This document shows positions 59,849-64,000 of a stretch of 64,000 nucleotides of DNA, one piece after another. The stretch's first letter is position 1. Each line of letters opens with the position of its first letter. Position numbers and translations under genes: made by a program. The stretch spans positions 81,723,133-81,787,132 of the forward strand of contig CM031858.1 in NCBI GenBank assembly GCA_018697195.1, written 5' to 3'. Under the pieces are notes generated by a model. The model made no database searches, was not told where the DNA came from, and saw only the letters and a list, made by a program, of their open reading frames with translations. The stretch is from Certhia americana. Its lineage: Eukaryota > Chordata > Aves > Passeriformes > Certhiidae.

Positions 59849-62800
59849 TCAATATGTCATAGTTCGTTTCTCTTCCTTTTGTCCCTTCTCCCCTCTCTTC
59901 ATATTTCTTTCTTCCATTTTATTTCTCTCTACACTATAAGTGCCTAGGTGTCCCATGGTTAAAAATGTTGCTGATAAGATTTTTCAAAATAGGATGCTGC
60001 TGCAAGAGTAGGTAGCCCTTATTCAGAAGACTTAAATACTAAAAATGTATATTTATTTACTCAAATAAGAAAATTTTTAGCCATAGTGTCTAGTTTGAGG
60101 GCATTATGAACATATAATGAACTTGGGAGTTTAGGAGAGGTAATACTTGCACTGTTTGGTGGAAAACTTTAAAGGCCATCCTTAAAAACTGCTTGGTGAA
60201 AAAAAACTCCCATTTTTTTTCTGTTTTTCAGTCCCACTGGACAGAGAATGTTCCCTTTGTATCCTGAGTAGAAATGGTATATGCCCAGTGGTATATCTTA
60301 GTTACTGGGATTTATAGTACAGCATTGATGAAATTGGGGTATAGCTGACCTAGAAAGAAAGTATGAAACCTGAAGGAAGATTTATTGTTGGCTACATTGC
60401 TTGTCTCTAAAGAGTGGATTGTTCACTGAAGTGAACCACAATTTTTATGCCATAAATCCAGGTTTTATCTGAGGCTTAAAGGTCACTGGAGGATGTTACA
60501 ACAGGTTTCCAAGAAGTTCTAAAAATTGCAGGTAACAGTGCAGAGAATAATAATAAAAATAATTCTGATGAAACACATGCAGCAATAATAATGAGCAAGT
60601 AGAGAGGTTTCATGAAGAAATTTCAAATTATATTTTTGGAAAGTGGAGATGGAATTTTCTTACGTTTGCCTTTAAAAGGGTTAAAAAAAGTAGTAAATCT
60701 CCACAAACATACCATTTTTTCTCATGAAGCCCTGAAACTGTAGATTATACAGGAACTAGTCTTAACCTAATGAAGAGATTTGGGAGTTTTCTTGAAACTG
60801 TTTGGGAATGCTATCATAACAGTTTATATTTCTTCTGTGTGTCCTGCTAGATGGGGGTAAACTGATGCAAAATACTCCCTGATTTTATTCCTGTGTTTTT
60901 TTATTACAGTTTTACCTGTACATTTTGATTTGTAATCAGTACTCTACATTTTTTTCTAGGAAACAACCCAAGGTCTTAGCAAGAAAAAAAATTGGGTGTG
61001 TTGTTACTTAAAAGTCTCTGATAAAATATTGTCATTTTCCTGGCAGACTACAGCTTCTGATCAAAGTGCACAGCTTTCACAGTTTAACATGCAGGGTGTC
61101 AGAATATATGTAGTATCTGTGCACTTGCCAGCCTGAAAGTTATAAGCAAAAATATGTGCTTATATATGTTTCATACATGGTGAAGAGAGCAACAAAGCTT
61201 AAGTTGGCTGCGTGTTTTCCATTTTGGTGCTATCCCTGACTGCATTCTCTTAAGTGCATTGAGGTTTTTGGAAGTAGTCTGTAGAAAAGAGATACAGACT
61301 TTTCATCTTAGTTAAGAACCACTTTCTTTGTTTAGAAATTACAATATAAATGCAATAGTAATAATGACCAAAGTAGTTGTAATTCAAGTCAGAAGTCAAC
61401 TGTCAAAGTAATAGGTAGTCTATTTGTATATATTAATCCTTTCTAGCTCAAAACCAGAAACAGAATCAGAGTACAGATGGATAATGGGGCATATACACTG
61501 TGGCACAAAGTTGTCACATTTTAAAACCGTTTCTCTTTTGTTGTTACAGAAAACACAGTTGTTTTGTTTTTTATGGCTTTGCTTGACAAAGGTATAGTAT
61601 GTTTTTACAGAGTTGTAAAGAACCCTTGCAGTGGCTTTAAAACTATTTCCCTGTAACTTGTTACCTTCTGGCCTTATGCAACGCTGTTTTAAGAAGCTTG
61701 AAGCAAGGATACTCATCAGTTACTTTGACTGGGAAACCTGGTGCATGTTGGAAGACACCAGTCCTGACAGCAACGTGATGATCTTGAACATTTGTTTCAA
61801 AAAGTCAAACAGTGAACCATAAAATTAATAACCTTACTCTCTTCTGCTTTTGCAGTGACATCTGCAGTGACACATGATAAAGGAAAACCCTAGCTGAATT
61901 CATACTTTGTTTATGTTGTTAATCTTTTCAGGAAATATTTTGCTGCAAAGTTCAAAAAAAGGTGTAAAATATTACAAGGTTTTTGTCTTGAAGAGTCTAA
62001 TTTTCACCCTGGGATTTATGCTATCTTTTCTAAGAAGGCTTGCTATATATTTCTGCTATCATATTTATGCTATTTTCCATGAAAAATATCTCTGAAGGCA
62101 AAGAAGGATAATGCCAACCTTTGTTGTTTTTCTATGTATTTTAAACAAAGAAGTGTTGATTTTTCCCTGCCTTGTGTATTGAGTCATCTGTACTGGGCAA
62201 AGTAATTTTAATATGTTACTAAATGAGAGTAGCTACATCTAAAGTCAGGGCTATAGAGTTATAAATGATACTATGGGGCCCCAGAGGATCAAATGCAGCA
62301 TTTAAAATGTCCATAAATACTGATTTCCCTTGGCTTTATCACTGTATATAGAGATAAATCATTCTGCCAGATCCAGTTGGTCAGCTTTCTTAATAAATAG
62401 ATGGCTCTAACTAGAGCTGGTTAAATTATTCATTGACAGCAACTTATAAGTGAGAATTGTAGCCCTTTATTTGGTTCACAAGTTACCCAGGACTTATTTG
62501 TAGTCATTTTTTGTTATTATAATCAACCCATGAATAGGTCATGATTTTGATTAGTTTGTTGCTGCTGTTTGCTCATAGAGTTTGTTCATATTTTAGTTAT
62601 CATGTTCATAAGTTGTCTGCTGAAAGTAGATGGTGTTATGTTTTCTCAAGGGGCAAATTTAAGCAGGAGAAGCCCTTTTTTTCTGTTCACAAATTATCGT
62701 TATGTCTTTATAATTGCCCAGCTCTGTCAGATAAAGACTATAAATAAATGTCCGAAGAACATACGGTGTGTGCACTTCTGTGCTGCCACTGGAAATCAAA

Positions 62801-64000
62801 ATTGCTGCAAGAAGAAGCTACTGGCTGAAGAACAGCTGGCTCTGCTTGCATGGGAGCAAGATTAATGCGTAGGCCAGGGAGGGAAACAGATTGCAAGGAG
62901 CTGGAGACAAAGTCTCAACCTTCCATTAAAAAAAAAACAGCTTCTCTTTATCATAGTGATGCTGAGATTTCAAATCCTGTTTGACTACTTTATAAACTTC
63001 GAATGGCCAAGTAGCCTTTCCTTCCTCCTATTTTTTTGTTGGAACTCGAAGAGAAATAAGAAACTTCTCTTCCTGGAAGAGAAACTAGACTTGACAGTCC
63101 CTATGTTCATTTATTATGATGTAATTCTAATGCACAAAATGAGAAGCTGTGAGCAAGAGAGTATCTTACATGGTGCACAGTGTTGTTCTGCTGTCTTCAA
63201 AGCCAAGGTCTATTATGATCTACACCTACCTTCAAAACTCTCATTTTGTCCCAATAATATGCAGAGCCAGTCAACAGGCTTGGTCTTAATTTTGGAAACA
63301 GTGTTGGAGTTAGCCTTATTTTGGGGTGAAATTTGATCTTTGTACCAACTGTGTAGCCCTTGTGTGAGTACACAGTATTCAGGACTCTTCTTGGGAGGTG
63401 TGGGGAAGAAGCTTTCCCTTTAATGGGACTTGACCTTGTCTCATTTGCTGAAACTTCTTTAGAATATTCTGCAGGGCCTTTTACTTTGAAAAAAACCACT
63501 TTCTTTTAAGGTGGACATGTATAGGAGTGACTCAATAAACCCATGCCAACCAAAGAAGAAAGTTGAATAGTTAAATCATGGAGAGAAGGAAAAGTTTGAA
63601 CCTTGCATGAAACTCTGACCCTAAAAATCACAAAGTTGGACCACAAGTATTTTTCTATGATATGTTAATGTAAGCTGTCAGGAAAGCAGTCATTAAATGG
63701 GAAATTCTACTGAACTCCTGGCTTTGTTGATTTTTATGAGCTTCTTCATTTTGTATCATTTTTCCTGGTACACCCTGAAAAAATCCAGAGGTTTATAACT
63801 AAGCATTTACAAGCAGTGGCACTAATAATCATTGGGATTACCTTGCTCTTACCTAGCTCTTGTCATAGGACATGGCAATCTGAACAAGCTAAAGAATTCC
63901 TTAATAAAGAGATGCCTTTTTTACTTTGCTATATGTTTTGTAAGTCATCAAAATGTGAAGATGCTTTATTATATTATTTTGTGGTATTTGTGGGAAGAGT

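Larger units (their letters stand above)
54916..64000 (+). other. SEMA5A intron, 5' part (at least 9085 bp, phase 1)
   Basis: Starts with GTATGA. The next SEMA5A exon should begin by completing an Asp codon and continue with a YGTIKK-like segment; I did not find it, so the intron probably runs out of the window. It contains a 26-bp period duplication at 56092, two sense-strand CR1 copies back to back (57200-57858 and about 57950-58900) and an A-rich tract at 59823. The stretches 54920-57190 and 58905-64000 hold nothing else I can name. Confidence 0.75.

Noticed and set aside
1..64000. CRISPR arrays, operons, tRNA or rRNA genes
   Set aside because: No regularly spaced direct repeats, no cloverleaf or rRNA-like sequence was seen, and the window is a vertebrate intron-rich locus.

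Overview
The window is AT-rich vertebrate genomic DNA, almost certainly from a bird. The evidence is a set of CR1 LINE copies with typical avian 3' ends (a GACTAGATGATCT-like core, short TTCTATGATTC-like tails) and five LTRs resembling avian endogenous retrovirus LTRs. There is no bacterial-type gene organisation: no operons, dense ORFs or ribosome binding sites.

The only protein-coding gene I can support is a partial semaphorin gene on the + strand, best matched to SEMA5A. Six consecutive internal exons (27408-27470, 33259-33357, 34490-34703, 47697-47982, 51261-51396, 54711-54915) have canonical AG/GT splice sites and mutually compatible phases. Together they give 1003 nt, or 334 codons plus one base, of the N-terminal Sema beta-propeller. 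The signal peptide and first part of the Sema domain must lie upstream. The end of the Sema domain, the PSI domain, thrombospondin repeats, membrane segment and tail must lie downstream. I found no exon in the first 27.4 kb or the last 9 kb, so both look intronic.

Layout: 1-27407 is upstream intron carrying several CR1 and LTR relics, including a 2.3-kb very diverged antisense CR1 (about 11.4-13.7 kb). 27408-34703 holds three exons. 34704-47696 is a 13-kb intron with a CR1 3' end, a nearly complete solo LTR (41167-42181) and a short LTR remnant 198 bp before the next exon. 47697-54915 holds three exons with introns of about 3.3 kb. 54916-64000 is intron with two CR1 copies in tandem.

All five LTRs are antisense to the host gene, and all six homopolymer runs of 16 or more are T on the sense strand. 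Both are what selection and transcription would be expected to leave in a long intron. I found no convincing undescribed biological system. The remaining observations are small inverted or tandem repeats and a few unassigned blocks. Repeat family names and remembered sequence comparisons come from memory, not from a search.
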